Assembly (NCBI GenBank): GCA_023150895.1
Contig: JAKLJY010000021.1
Location: forward strand, 1-64,000
DNA from: Myxococcota bacterium
GTDB taxonomy: Bacteria; Myxococcota_A; Bradymonadia; UBA7976; UBA1532
DNA: 64,000 bases
Direction of reading: 5' to 3'
This document shows, in pieces, positions 42,688 to 52,771 of this stretch. The translations under genes were made by a program, and so were the position numbers. Numbering within the stretch: position 1 is the first letter of the stretch; each line of letters starts with the position of its first letter. The notes beneath the pieces are model-generated. The model was not told where the DNA came from, did no database searches, and saw nothing but the letters and a program-made list of their open reading frames with translations.

Positions 42688-43881
42688 TCAGGTCCCGGTG
42701 GGGGCGAGGAGCCGGGCGTGCAGGACGCGGACCGCCTCGTTGCTTCGGTCCGCGTCCACGAGGAACGCGGCGCGTCCGGCGTCGATGATGTGACCCCGCA
42801 GGGCGATGCCGTGCTCGGCGAGCGTCGACGCCGCGGTGCGCGCGAGCCCGGGGGGGGCGGCCAGCGCCCGTCCGACCACCGTGACGACGGTGAGGTCCTC
42901 GCGAACGCGGACGTTGCCGAGGTTGGCGACGGCCTCCCGAAACGCCACGAGACCGTGGACGTTCTGCTTGGGCACCAGCGCCCCCCACCCCCCGGGGTGC
43001 ATGAACAGCTCCGATTCGGCCGCCCCGTGCGCCGCGAGCGTCGACTCGAGGTCCGCCGGCGCGGGCGCGCCCGGGGTCTCGGGCTCGAGCACGAAGAGGC
43101 CGGGGTGCGCGGTGATCGCGACGACCCGCGGGTGCGAGAGGCCCGGGCTGCCCGCGTGGACGGGGGTGCCGACGCTGGCGTCGCCGGCGGTCGCGACGCA
43201 TCGGATTTCGATGTTCTCCCGCCGCGCCCACTCGACGGCCTCGGCGTTGAGGACCTTGGCGCCCGCGTCGGCGAGCACCTGCATCTCGCCGTACTCGATC
43301 CCTTCGAGGCGACGGGCCTCCGGGACCACACGGGGATCGGCGGAGTAGACGCCGTCCACGTCCGAGCAGATCTCGGCGTACTCCGCCCCGAGGGCCGCTG
43401 CGAGGGCCACCGCCGTCGTGTCGGAGCCGCCGCGCCCGAGGCTGGTGATCTCCCGACGCTCGCTCACGCCCTGGAAGCCCGCCACGATGACGATGCGGTC
43501 CTGATCGAGCGCCTGCAGGATCCGAAACGGCGTAATCCGCACGATCCGGGCGTTGGTGTGATTGTCCGTCGTGATGATGCCGCTCTGTGAGCCCGTGAAG
43601 GAGACGGCCGGGTAGCCCTGATCCTGGATGGCCATCGACAGGAGCGCCATCGAGATGCGCTCACCCGTCGTGATGAGCATGTCCAGCTCGCGCCGCTGCG
43701 GGTTCGGGCTCACCGAGCGGGCGAGGGCGAGCAGCTCGTTGGTGGTATTGCCCATGGCCGAGACCACGACCACCACCCGGTGACCGAGTCGGCGCGTCGC
43801 GACGATGCGCGCGGCCACCTGCTTGAGCTTTTCGGGGGTGGCGACGGAGCTGCCGCCGTACTTCTGGACGATGATCGACAT
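42688..43881 (-). CDS. lysC: Aspartate kinase
   Basis: 397 residues. It makes aspartyl phosphate for the lysine, threonine and methionine pathways. Motifs are the N-terminal [15 protein letters not shown], the [14 protein letters not shown] segment and the [16 protein letters not shown] substrate loop; [14 protein letters not shown] is also present. Two ACT-type regulatory domains follow. They have diverged from common aspartokinases (for example [17 protein letters not shown]), so feedback control by lysine or threonine cannot be predicted. Upstream of its ATG lies the divergent UDP-glucose dehydrogenase gene. Confidence 0.93.
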   Translation of the reverse strand: MSIIVQKYGGSSVATPEKLKQVAARIVATRRLGHRVVVVVSAMGNTTNELLALARSVSPNPQRRELDMLITTGERISMALLSMAIQDQGYPAVSFTGSQSGIITTDNHTNARIVRITPFRILQALDQDRIVIVAGFQGVSERREITSLGRGGSDTTAVALAAALGAEYAEICSDVDGVYSADPRVVPEARRLEGIEYGEMQVLADAGAKVLNAEAVEWARRENIEIRCVATAGDASVGTPVHAGSPGLSHPRVVAITAHPGLFVLEPETPGAPAPADLESTLAAHGAAESELFMHPGGWGALVPKQNVHGLVAFREAVANLGNVRVREDLTVVTVVGRALAAPPGLARTAASTLAEHGIALRGHIIDAGRAAFLVDADRSNEAVRVLHARLLAPTGT

Positions 43882-43994
43882 GGGGTCTCGCTCGGGGCCG
43901 GATCTTTCGGAATCGAATCGAAACTGATGCGAAGCGCGCCTTCATGTCTTACAAGGGGCGCGCGACGGTCAACGCGAATCTGCGGAGTGCTGAA

Positions 43995-45346
<1,352 letters not shown>

Positions 45347-45350
<4 letters not shown>

Positions 45351-45367
45351 GGCGACGGCGCGCTCAG
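45347..45367. terminator. Two-way terminator dyad containing both stops
   Basis: CTGAG (45347-45351) pairs with CTCAG (45363-45367). An inner GCG/CGC extends the stem with one bulged base. The stops of ugd and of the convergent epimerase gene lie inside the arms. Confidence 0.45.
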
Positions 45368-46326
45368 GTCCCGGCGTCCGCGCGGTCGGCCCGGAACCAC
45401 TCGACCATCCGGCGGATGCCCTCGTCGATGTTCACCTTCGGGTCGTACCCGAGTTCGGCCCGCGCGCGCGCCACGTCCGCGAAGGTCCGGGTGACGTCCC
45501 CGGGCTGCAGCGGCCGGCGCTCGACGAGCGGCTCCCGGCCGACGTGGCGTCCGATCAGGGCGATCAGGTCGCGCAGCGTGATCGTCTTCGACTCACCGAG
45601 GTTGTAGATGCGATAGCCCTCGCTCCGGAAGAGGGCGGCTTCGATGCCGTCGACGATGTCGTCGACGAACGTATAGTCGCGCGAGGTCGAGCCGTCCCCG
45701 AACATCTGGACCGGCTCGCCGGCATCGATCCGCCGGATGAACTGGTGAATCGCCATCTCCGGACGCTGGCGGGGGCCGTAGACCGTGAAAAAGCGCAGGC
45801 ACGCGGTGTTCAGTCCGAAGAGGTGGTGCCAGGTGTAGCAGAGCAGCTCGCCCGCCTTCTTGGTGGCGGCGTAGGGGGAGATCGGGTGGTCGACCTCGTC
45901 CGTCTCGCGAAACGGCACCTGCTCCCGGTCGCCGTAGACCGAGGAGGACGAGGCGAAGACGAAGTGCCGCACCCCGTCGAGACGGCAGCGCTCCAGCAGG
46001 TTCGTCGTGCCCTCGACGTTGACCTTCTGATACAGCGCCGGCCGGGCGATCGACGGGCGGACGCCGGCCCACGCCGCCAGGTGGACCACCCGCTCCGGCC
46101 GAAAGCGGGCGAACAGGGCCTCCAGGAGGGGGGCGTCGAGGATGTCGCCGCGCACCAGTTCGAAATTTGCGTGCCGGGAGGCGCTTTTCAGGTTGCGCGC
46201 TTTGAGTGCCGGGTCATAGAAGTCGTTGAAGTCGTCCAGCCCGAGCACTTCGTGCCCGCTGGCCAGCAGGCGGTCGGTGAAATTCGAGCCGATGAAGCCG
46301 GCGGCGCCGGTCACGAGGATGCGCAT
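45364..46326 (-). CDS. NAD-dependent epimerase, UDP-glucuronate 4-epimerase type
   Basis: 320 residues from the ATG giving MRILVTGAAGFIGSNF. It is an extended short-chain dehydrogenase with NAD loop TGAAGFIG, the catalytic triad region SSSSVYG and YAATKKAGE, and the family mark AWAGVRPSI, which in this subfamily points to UDP-glucuronate rather than UDP-glucose epimerases. FFTVYGPRQRPEMAI is also typical. It would interconvert UDP-GlcA and UDP-GalA. Its place opposite ugd supports this. Confidence 0.88.
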   Translation of the reverse strand: MRILVTGAAGFIGSNFTDRLLASGHEVLGLDDFNDFYDPALKARNLKSASRHANFELVRGDILDAPLLEALFARFRPERVVHLAAWAGVRPSIARPALYQKVNVEGTTNLLERCRLDGVRHFVFASSSSVYGDREQVPFRETDEVDHPISPYAATKKAGELLCYTWHHLFGLNTACLRFFTVYGPRQRPEMAIHQFIRRIDAGEPVQMFGDGSTSRDYTFVDDIVDGIEAALFRSEGYRIYNLGESKTITLRDLIALIGRHVGREPLVERRPLQPGDVTRTFADVARARAELGYDPKVNIDEGIRRMVEWFRADRADAGT

Positions 46327-46523
46327 GGCGGTCGAGGCTCTCCAGGGTCGAGCGGTGAGGGGGGCGACGCGGCGACAACGAATCCGCGTCACCTGCCAGT
46401 TGAATCATGGAATCGAAGTCGGGTGAACCTGATTTCGATGACGAAGAACCTGTATCACCCGATCTCGGGTCGAAAGATCCGTTTTCTCAAGTCGCTGGGC
46501 CGTTCGGCGACGCATTTTCCGGA
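46327..46523. other. Non-coding stretch before the HU genes
   Basis: About 200 bases between the epimerase start and the HU promoter. A short open frame starting at ATG 46407 on the plus strand runs into the first HU gene but has no ribosome site and is probably not used. I see no RNA gene. An AT-richer part near 46430-46520 may hold regulatory sites. Confidence 0.4.
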
Positions 46524-46553
46524 TTGACACTCAAAAAAACGCGGCGCTACTCT
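46524..46553 (+). promoter_or_regulatory. Sigma-70 promoter of the HU genes
   Basis: A perfect -35 box TTGACA (46524-46529) is followed after 18 bases by TACTCT as -10 box (three of six matches). Transcription would begin near 46560, about 66 bases before the first HU ATG. An A-tract lies in the spacer. Confidence 0.55.
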
Positions 46554-46626
46554 CCGCGCGAATCGGACCCACCGGTTACCACCTGTCCTAAGACCTGTAT
46601 CAATCTCAGTCTGGAGGGATACGACC

Positions 46627-46905
46627 ATGACCAAGAAAGAACTCATCTCCGCGATCCAGGAAGGCGCTGGCAAGGACCTGACGAAGAAGCAGGTCTCTGA
46701 GCTCGCCGAGGCCACGTTCGAGGTGATCGCCGAGGCGCTCAAGAAGGACGCCCGGTTCTCCTACCCCGACTTCGGCACCCTGACCGTGCGCAAGCGCGCC
46801 GCTCGCACCGGCCGCAACCCCCGCACGAACAAGCCGATCGAGATCGCCGAGAGCAAGACCGTCGCCTTCAAGCCCGCCCCCGAGCTCAAGAAGAGCCTGG
46901 GCTGA
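46627..46905 (+). CDS. HU-family DNA-binding protein, copy 1
   Basis: 92 residues, the normal HU length. HU bends DNA and compacts the nucleoid as a dimer. The core signature is visible as FGTLTVRKRAARTGRNPRTNKPI, in which the DNA-intercalating proline follows RN, and the N-terminal MTKKELISAIQEGAG is typical. GGAGGGAT lies about seven bases upstream of the ATG. A second, diverged HU gene follows after 28 bases, so the two are probably co-transcribed and may form heterodimers. Confidence 0.96.
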   Translation: MTKKELISAIQEGAGKDLTKKQVSELAEATFEVIAEALKKDARFSYPDFGTLTVRKRAARTGRNPRTNKPIEIAESKTVAFKPAPELKKSLG

Positions 46906-46933
46906 TCACCCTCGACGCACAGGAGACATCGAA

Positions 46934-47209
46934 ATGACGAAGCAGGAGCTCATCGAGGCCGTTCACGCCAAGGCGGGTGGCGAGTTGACCCGCAAGGCCA
47001 CCGGCGAGGTGGTCGAGGCCGTGTTCGAGGCCGTCAAGGCGTCCATCAAGGACGACGGCAAGTTCTACATGCCGGCCTTCGGCACGTTCCAGCTCAAGGA
47101 GCGCGCCGCCCGCACGGGTCGCAACCCGCGCACCAAGAAGCCCATCAAGATCGCCGCCACCAAGACGGTCGGTTTCAAGGCTGCCACCGCCCTCAAGGGC
47201 GCGCTGTGA
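46934..47209 (+). CDS. HU-family DNA-binding protein, copy 2
   Basis: 91 residues, with the DNA-arm signature FGTFQLKERAARTGRNPRTKKPIKI. It differs from copy 1 mainly in the dimer helices and at the C terminus (KAATALKGAL), so it is an old rather than recent duplicate. AGGAGA lies nine bases upstream of the ATG. A GC-rich hairpin follows the stop codon. Confidence 0.96.
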   Translation: MTKQELIEAVHAKAGGELTRKATGEVVEAVFEAVKASIKDDGKFYMPAFGTFQLKERAARTGRNPRTKKPIKIAATKTVGFKAATALKGAL

Positions 47210-47214
47210 TGCCC

Positions 47215-47234
47215 GCCCGGGGGTGACCCCGGGC
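47215..47234. terminator. GC hairpin between HU and the convergent gene
   Basis: GCCCGGGG-GTGA-CCCCGGGC forms an eight-base-pair stem with a GNRA-type loop, six bases behind the second HU stop and seven before the stop of the convergent DUF2723 gene. It can serve both directions. Only two U follow on the plus strand. Confidence 0.55.
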
Positions 47235-47240
47235 AGCCCT

Positions 47241-49274
47241 TCACCGCATCTCACCGAGTCGTTTCATCCCCACCACGGCCTCCGGCTGTGCGGGATCGAG
47301 GACGAGGGCCGCACGAAAGTCGGCCTCCGCCTCGTCGAAGCGACCGAGCCGAGCCCGGGCCATGCCCCGCAGGCCCAGGGCTTCGGCGTCGCCGGGCCCG
47401 AGTTCGACCGCCGCGTCGGCGAAACCGAGGGCCATCGCCGGGTCACCGGCATTGAGCGCGTAGCGCGCGACGTCGCGGCTGCGCGCGGGATCCTCCGGAT
47501 CCGCCGCCAGGGCCCGGTGGGCGAGCCCGAGGGCCGTCGCCGGCTCGCCCCGGGCGGCGAAGAAGGCGGCCCGGCGACCATGGATGGCCGCGGCGCCCTC
47601 GGGTCGGAGTGCGAGGGCGCGGGCGTACGCGTCGGCGCTGTCGACGGGGCCCGAGGCGGCGCTCTGCGAAACGTCCTCGTACCAGAGTGAGAGCGTCCGT
47701 CGGGCCTGGGGTTCGACCAGACCAGCCCGGTCGGCGAGGTCGCGCACGAACCGCGACGAGGCTGCCAGTGCCGCTTGCGCTCCGTCGCCCGGTCCACTGC
47801 CCGAGACCGGCGCGAACAGGGGAAAACCGGGGGTGAACGGGCCCGGTGCCCATTCGCCGTCGAGACCGCCCGCCACCTCCCAGCGGAGGGTCCGGCGTCG
47901 GGCGGCGTCGGCCAGGAAGGGGAGCGCCGCCGGGGCGTCGCCTGCGCGCCAGTCGCCGAAAGCGTCGGGCCGCCGGCGTCGGACGGGCTCGACGGAGGAC
48001 GGGTCCCAGAGGTGTTGGCGAACGAGGACGGCGACGTCGGGCCGGGCGCCCTCGACCACCTGCGCGAACGCAGCCCCGGCCGCGAGGGTGTCGGAGGCGA
48101 CGAGGGCCGCGCCGCGCGGGGGAACATCCTCCAGGGCCCGCGCCGTCAGGGCCGGGGCCCCGCGGTCGTCGCTGCGGTCGAACGGGGACGCCCCCCAGAG
48201 CAGCACGAAGGCGGTGAGCCCCGCCGCGACGCGGGCGAAGGGCAACAGGCGCGACGGCGCCTCGTGCGTCGCCCAGTGAAGCGTCGCGGTGAGCCCCACG
48301 CCGAACAGGAGCGGGGTCACGAGGCCGTTCTGCCCGTCGCGAAGCCCCATCGGATTCAGCGTCGTGGCGTAGACGAAATCGACGAGCAGCAAGACGGCGA
48401 CCGCCGCGCCGCCCGGGCGTCGGGCCAGGCGCACGAGGCCCGGAAGACAGACGGCGAAAGCCGGACCCAGCGGAAACACCACGTCCTCGGCGAAGCGGAA
48501 CAGGTTCTCGACCGTCGGCAGCCCCATCTCCCCGCCGTACGCGGCCCGGATCCGGGCGCCGGTGAGGTGCTCGAGCAGGGTGCCCGGTGAGGCCGGGTGG
48601 CCCCAGTCCCGCCAGGGGTCCGCGGCGGCGCGCAACGGCAGGTAGGCGACCACGGCCGCCCCGACGGCTGCCGCCGCCAGCGCACGTCCGGTGGCGCGGA
48701 TCTCCGGGCGATCCGTCGCCAGGTGGACGACCGTCAGCGACCCCAGCAAAAGCCACAGCTCGGCGTGGTGCCCGAGCGCGAGCCCCGCGAGGAGGCCGAG
48801 CGCCAGCGTCCGTCGGCGATCCGGCGGGGCCCCTGTGGGGCGGGCGACCAGGAAGAGCCCGACGCCGGTCAGGAACCCGACCCCCGTGTAGACCTCGATG
48901 GTGACCGCGTGGCGCGCGAAGGCCGGAGCGAACGCGACCGGGGCGAGGGCGGCCAGCGTCGCCAGCGGCCCGAGTCCCCAGCGACCGGCGGCGGCGGCGG
49001 CGAACCCCAACGCCCCCGCGCCGAGGAGCGCGGACGCGACGTTGCCCCGGAAGCCGGCATCTCCCGCGGGCAGGACGAGCATCACGGCCTTGTGAACGAG
49101 CATCGCGGCGGGGAAGCCGGGGGGATGCGCAATGCCCAGCTCCCAGGCGGCGGCGCCGAGCTCGCCGGCGTCGAGCCAGGTCACGCCCGGGGCGAGTCCG
49201 GCGACGAAAACGAGCGCGGCGACGAGCGCGAGCAGAAGCGGCGCCACCGCCTTGCCGAGCACCGGGTGGGTCAC
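47241..49274 (-). CDS. DUF2723 membrane glycosyltransferase-like protein with TPR tail
   Basis: 677 residues from a GTG start that overlaps the stop of the AlkD-like gene (GTGA). The first loop shows the DUF2723 signature TWLDAGELGAAAWELGIAHP, which in this GT-C-like family holds the catalytic acidic pair. About eleven membrane helices follow. From about residue 500 the protein is soluble and ends in tetratricopeptide repeats (GEPATALGLAHRALAADPED, ALGLRGMARARLGRFDEAEA). A sugar or lipid-linked transferase of the outer face is likely; the substrate is unknown. TPR repeats may recruit a partner protein. Confidence 0.82.
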   Translation of the reverse strand: MTHPVLGKAVAPLLLALVAALVFVAGLAPGVTWLDAGELGAAAWELGIAHPPGFPAAMLVHKAVMLVLPAGDAGFRGNVASALLGAGALGFAAAAAGRWGLGPLATLAALAPVAFAPAFARHAVTIEVYTGVGFLTGVGLFLVARPTGAPPDRRRTLALGLLAGLALGHHAELWLLLGSLTVVHLATDRPEIRATGRALAAAAVGAAVVAYLPLRAAADPWRDWGHPASPGTLLEHLTGARIRAAYGGEMGLPTVENLFRFAEDVVFPLGPAFAVCLPGLVRLARRPGGAAVAVLLLVDFVYATTLNPMGLRDGQNGLVTPLLFGVGLTATLHWATHEAPSRLLPFARVAAGLTAFVLLWGASPFDRSDDRGAPALTARALEDVPPRGAALVASDTLAAGAAFAQVVEGARPDVAVLVRQHLWDPSSVEPVRRRRPDAFGDWRAGDAPAALPFLADAARRRTLRWEVAGGLDGEWAPGPFTPGFPLFAPVSGSGPGDGAQAALAASSRFVRDLADRAGLVEPQARRTLSLWYEDVSQSAASGPVDSADAYARALALRPEGAAAIHGRRAAFFAARGEPATALGLAHRALAADPEDPARSRDVARYALNAGDPAMALGFADAAVELGPGDAEALGLRGMARARLGRFDEAEADFRAALVLDPAQPEAVVGMKRLGEMR

Positions 49275-50413
49275 GCCGGACCCGCGAGTTCGAAGGCCAC
49301 CCGCGCGAGCACCGTCCCATTGACCTGCACGGCGACCTCGTGCGGGCCGGGGTAGTACCGGCGCGTGGTGATGGGCCGGAAGTCCAGGGCGAAACGGACG
49401 ACGCACGTCGCGCCGGGCTCGACGTGGACGGTCGAGCCCTTGAAGACTTTGCGCCGACCGGGTCCGCGCGCGCCCATGTAGCTCACCGCAAAGTCCACGA
49501 CCCACGCCCCGGCAGGGTCGTCGGCGGCCGCCGTGAGGCTCGCCGCCACCGCGGCACGGCCGCCGAAGGGCACGGGATCGGGTGTGATCACCAACCTGGC
49601 CTGCGAGACCGCCGGCGCATCGGCGTGCCCGAGGAGGGCGAACGCGGCCGGATGGCCCGCTTTGACGAGTGTCCGCAGGCCGTGGCGAACGACCCACCGT
49701 CGGGCCGCCGAGGGCCGTTCGAGCCAGCGGGTCGCCGCCGCAACGGCGAGCGCAGGATGGTCACGGCTCACGTCGTTGAGGTGATTGGCGACGGAGCGCC
49801 GGACGTAGAGCGACGGGTCGTCGACGAGGCGGTCGAGCAGTGCCAGCCCCGGCCCGGGATCGGCCGAGAGCCGGGGCACCCGCGTCGCCCAGGGCAGGCG
49901 GGGCCGGGTGCCCTCGCTGACGAGCCTTCGGACGTGTTCGTCCGGATCGTCGACCCACTGATGCAGGCGCTCGAAAGCGCGGTCGCCGTAGCGATCGAGA
50001 AACGGCCGGATGGCCATCTCCGCCGAGAAGAGCGGTGTCAGGCGGCGCAGCAGTTCGAAGCCGCGCTCGAAGTCGTCGAGGCCCGCGGCGGGCACGACGT
50101 GAAACAAGGGCCAGGCCGCGAAGTCGCCGGGGGTCTCGCCCGGGACGCCGCGCGGCCATCGAGCGGCGACGGCATCGAGCACCTGTGCGGTCGCGTCGAA
50201 CGGGGCGGGCAGATGCCGCACGAGGGCATCCCCGACCTGTGCGACCCGCGCGGACAGGGCCAGCCCCGCGAGCCCGGCGGTGGCGTCGGCGCAGAACGCG
50301 TCTGCGTCGAAGGGCGGATGCGCCGTTCGGACGAGGGTCGCCAGCCGGCGCACCGCGCGGGCGTCCAGATACTCTTTGAAGGGCGTGCGTTCCGGGGCGG
50401 CGGCAGCGGGCAT
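49271..50413 (-). CDS. AlkD-like DNA alkylation repair protein with extra C-terminal domain
   Basis: 380 residues. The first 260 form a HEAT-like repeat solenoid resembling AlkD/AlkC DNA glycosylases, which remove N3- and N7-alkylated purines. The catalytic-region pattern WVDDPDEHVRRLVSEGTRPRLPW fits the AlkC-type branch better than classic AlkD, and ARRWVVRHGLRTLVKAGHPAA is also typical. The last 120 residues are a beta-sandwich (VEPGATCVVRFALDFRP, YYPGPHEVAVQVNGT) similar to domains seen at the end of AlkC-like proteins. The stop overlaps the start of the DUF2723 gene, an unexpected pairing. Confidence 0.8.
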   Translation of the reverse strand: MPAAAAPERTPFKEYLDARAVRRLATLVRTAHPPFDADAFCADATAGLAGLALSARVAQVGDALVRHLPAPFDATAQVLDAVAARWPRGVPGETPGDFAAWPLFHVVPAAGLDDFERGFELLRRLTPLFSAEMAIRPFLDRYGDRAFERLHQWVDDPDEHVRRLVSEGTRPRLPWATRVPRLSADPGPGLALLDRLVDDPSLYVRRSVANHLNDVSRDHPALAVAAATRWLERPSAARRWVVRHGLRTLVKAGHPAAFALLGHADAPAVSQARLVITPDPVPFGGRAAVAASLTAAADDPAGAWVVDFAVSYMGARGPGRRKVFKGSTVHVEPGATCVVRFALDFRPITTRRYYPGPHEVAVQVNGTVLARVAFELAGPA

Positions 50414-50478
50414 GGCGGGAGTCTACCATGCTCGTCGCCCCGTACCCCGACCGGACGCGTTCCCGTCGCACCGCCGCG

Positions 50479-51360
50479 TCAGAGCGTCGCGCACCGGCCC
50501 AGCGGCTCGACGCAGTCGGCCGGCGTCGCGTCGAAGCACCGGGCCCCCTCGTCGGTCCGGCAACAGGCGCGCGACCCGGCGCTCCGACATTCGAGCCAAC
50601 CGTGGCATTCGTCGTCTGGCGAGAAGACGCAGAAGAGACCCGGGGCGCAGGCATCCGACCGGTTGAGGCCGTCGATGCTCTGGTTCACGGAACAGGGGGT
50701 CCCCGGTCCCCCGCGCTCGCGACAGAGCCCTTCGCCCACGTCGCAGTAGGCCGTCGGACCACAATCGCCCGGGCGACGGCACGGGTCGCCGGGCGCACCG
50801 CCCACATCGACGGTCCCCGGCACGCAGCGCGACGGCGAATCGCCGGCGCAGACGTATCCGTCCACGCAGACGTTGGTGGCCCGGTCCTGGGAGGAGATGG
50901 CGTCACAGACTTCGCCCGCCGGCAGGCGCGGCGCGCACCAGGCCGTCGGACGCTCGCGGAGGAAGAGCTCCTCGTGGCAGAACTCGTCCGCCGAGCAACC
51001 CGCCTCGAAGCAGCCGGCCAGGCGGACGCTGCAGACGCGCGGGCACCCGTACCCGTGTTCGGAGCCGCAGAACTCGGCGTCGTGGCACAGCTGCCCTTCC
51101 GGACAGTCCGCGTCGCTCACGCAGTCGTCCTCCGGGCGACGCGGCGCGACCCAGGCGTCCGCGGCCTCCGCATCGGGCGACGTGTCCAGTGCCGCGTCGG
51201 GCGGGTGGCGGGCGCCCGCGCCCCCGTCGCTCTCGACCGGCGTCACGTCCGGCTCGAACGCAGGGTTCTCGGAGTGTGCCGCGTCACCGCTGGTTTCACA
51301 GGCGAAGCAGGCGATGCTCATCAAGGCCATCAGGATGGGGGACAGCGTGCGGGATTTCAT
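50479..51360 (-). CDS. Cys-rich lipoprotein
   Basis: 293 residues from the ATG giving MKSRTLSPILMAL. The signal ends in a lipobox-like CFAC. A linker of about 50 residues rich in Asp, Ala and Pro follows. The rest has about 28 cysteines in repeated motifs of the type CVSDADCPEGQLC, CSADEFC and CRRPGDCGPTAYC, related to those in the lipoproteins at 9613 and 21079. Such modules fold through disulfides. The function is unknown. A cluster of GTGAC half-sites lies about 100-130 bases upstream of the start. Confidence 0.75.
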   Translation of the reverse strand: MKSRTLSPILMALMSIACFACETSGDAAHSENPAFEPDVTPVESDGGAGARHPPDAALDTSPDAEAADAWVAPRRPEDDCVSDADCPEGQLCHDAEFCGSEHGYGCPRVCSVRLAGCFEAGCSADEFCHEELFLRERPTAWCAPRLPAGEVCDAISSQDRATNVCVDGYVCAGDSPSRCVPGTVDVGGAPGDPCRRPGDCGPTAYCDVGEGLCRERGGPGTPCSVNQSIDGLNRSDACAPGLFCVFSPDDECHGWLECRSAGSRACCRTDEGARCFDATPADCVEPLGRCATL

Positions 51361-51579
51361 GGTCGGACTCCTCGGTTCAGGTCTGACCGGGGGCGGTTGC
51401 ACCTTTCGTGCCGGTCCGCGAAGCCCCGAATCATCGTCCGGGCGCGGGGCGTGGCGGCCGTCACAGCCCTGCGGTGACGTCACGGGTGACGACACGCGCG
51501 GGGCGCAGCCGGACCGCGGAAACCGAGCCGCCTTCCGGGACTGGCGCGTCGCGGTTCTCCCCGGATGCCCGGCCCCGCA
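51361..51579. other. Non-coding stretch between lipoprotein and tRNA promoter
   Basis: About 220 bases without a believable gene. It carries a cluster of four GTGAC half-sites (51460-51490) and must contain the lipoprotein promoter on the minus strand, which I cannot pinpoint. Confidence 0.5.
51460..51490. promoter_or_regulatory. Cluster of four GTGAC/GTCAC half-sites
   Basis: GTCAC (51460), GTGAC (51474), GTCAC (51479) and GTGAC (51486) lie within 31 bases. The middle two form the perfect ten-base palindrome GTGACGTCAC. This looks like an operator for the lipoprotein on the left or the tRNA-prs unit on the right. The binding protein is unknown. Confidence 0.4.
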
Positions 51580-51608
51580 TTGACACCGACGGCGTGGTGT
51601 GCTACCCA
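51580..51608 (+). promoter_or_regulatory. Candidate promoter of tRNA-Gln and prs
   Basis: A perfect -35 box TTGACA (51580-51585) is followed after 17 bases by TACCCA as a weak -10 box. The predicted start is about 50 bases before the tRNA. Confidence 0.45.
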
Positions 51609-51661
51609 CTGCGGCCCCGAACGACGGCTCACGCCGCCGCTCCGGGCCCCGCCGACCCGAT

Positions 51662-51733
51662 TGGGGCGTCGTCTAACGGCAGGACGCGGGACTTTGGATC
51701 CTTGCGGTGTAGGTTCGAATCCTACCGCCCCAG
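51662..51733 (+). tRNA. tRNA-Gln (UUG)
   Basis: A complete cloverleaf can be drawn. The acceptor stem is TGGGGCG with CGCCCCA, the T arm GTAGG-TTCGAAT-CCTAC, and the anticodon loop CTTTGGA gives UUG for glutamine. The discriminator base is G. The outermost pair of the anticodon stem is a C-U mismatch. The CCA end is not encoded. The prs gene follows after about 33 bases. Confidence 0.93.
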
Positions 51734-51766
51734 TTTGCCTGACCGTCGTGACCTTCGGAGGAAATC

Positions 51767-52705
51767 GTGCGCCCTTACAAGATTTTCGCCGGAAACTCGA
51801 ACCCCGAGTTGGCCCGTGAAATCTGCGCCTACCTCGGGACGGATCTCGGCGATGCGAAGGTCGGCCGCTTCTCGGACGGCGAGATCCGGGTCGAGATCAA
51901 CGAGTCGGTCCGCGGTGCGGACGTCTACGTCATCCAGAGCACGTGTGCGCCGGTCAACGAGCACATCATGGAGCTGCTCATCATGCTCGACGCCCTGAAG
52001 CGGGCGTCGGCGGGCAGCATCTCCGCGGTCGTGCCGTACTTCGGATATGCGCGGCAGGACCGCAAGGCGGCGCCCCGGGCACCGATTTCGGCGCGGCTCG
52101 TGACGGATCTCATCAGCGCGGCCGGCGCGCAGCGCATCATCACGATGGAGCTCCACGCCGGGCAGATTCAGGGCTTTTTCAACGGCCCGGTCGATCACCT
52201 CTACTGCTCGCCGGTCATGCTCGACTACATCGCGAGCCTCGACCTGCACAACCCGGTGATCGTCTCTCCGGACGCCGGCGGCGTCGAGCGGGCGCGGGCC
52301 TACGGCAAGCGCCTCAACGCCGGTCTCGCCATCATCGACAAGCGGCGCGCCGCCCCCAACGTGGCCGAGATCATGCACATCGTCGGCGACGTGCGCGACT
52401 GCGACGCCATCCTCGTCGACGACATGGTCGATACCGCGGGCACGCTCTGCCAGGGCGCCCGCGCGCTCGCCGAGCACGGCGCCCGGCGCGTCTTCGCCCT
52501 CGCGACGCACTCCGTCCTCTCGGGTCCGGCCATCACCCGGCTCAACGAGAGCAACATCGAGTCGCTCATCACCTCCAACACCATCCCGCTGACGCCGGCG
52601 GGGCGGGCCTGTCCGAAGCTCAAGGTGCTCTCGGCGGCCAACCTCTTCGGCGAAGCGATCAAGCGCATTCACGACCTGGACTCGGTCAGCAGTCTTTTCA
52701 CTTGA
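51767..52705 (+). CDS. prs: Ribose-phosphate pyrophosphokinase
   Basis: 312 residues from a GTG start with GGAGG five bases upstream. It makes PRPP from ribose 5-phosphate and ATP for nucleotide, His and Trp synthesis. Motifs are KIFAGNSNPELA at the N terminus, the flexible loop YFGYARQDRK, MELHAGQIQGFF, and the PRPP-binding loop ILVDDMVDTAGTLC. Only the GTG start fits both the ribosome site and the family N terminus. The order tRNA-Gln, prs, rplY, pth is a common bacterial arrangement. Confidence 0.97.
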   Translation: MRPYKIFAGNSNPELAREICAYLGTDLGDAKVGRFSDGEIRVEINESVRGADVYVIQSTCAPVNEHIMELLIMLDALKRASAGSISAVVPYFGYARQDRKAAPRAPISARLVTDLISAAGAQRIITMELHAGQIQGFFNGPVDHLYCSPVMLDYIASLDLHNPVIVSPDAGGVERARAYGKRLNAGLAIIDKRRAAPNVAEIMHIVGDVRDCDAILVDDMVDTAGTLCQGARALAEHGARRVFALATHSVLSGPAITRLNESNIESLITSNTIPLTPAGRACPKLKVLSAANLFGEAIKRIHDLDSVSSLFT

Positions 52706-52771
52706 AAGCGGTTATACGCTCACCGGGTCCAGCACCGTTCGGCCACGACGGCCGAGAAAGCCAGGGAAGCC

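Noticed and set aside
46407-46700. Short acidic open frame before the HU genes
   Set aside because: It has no ribosome site, covers the HU promoter and overlaps the first HU gene in another frame.
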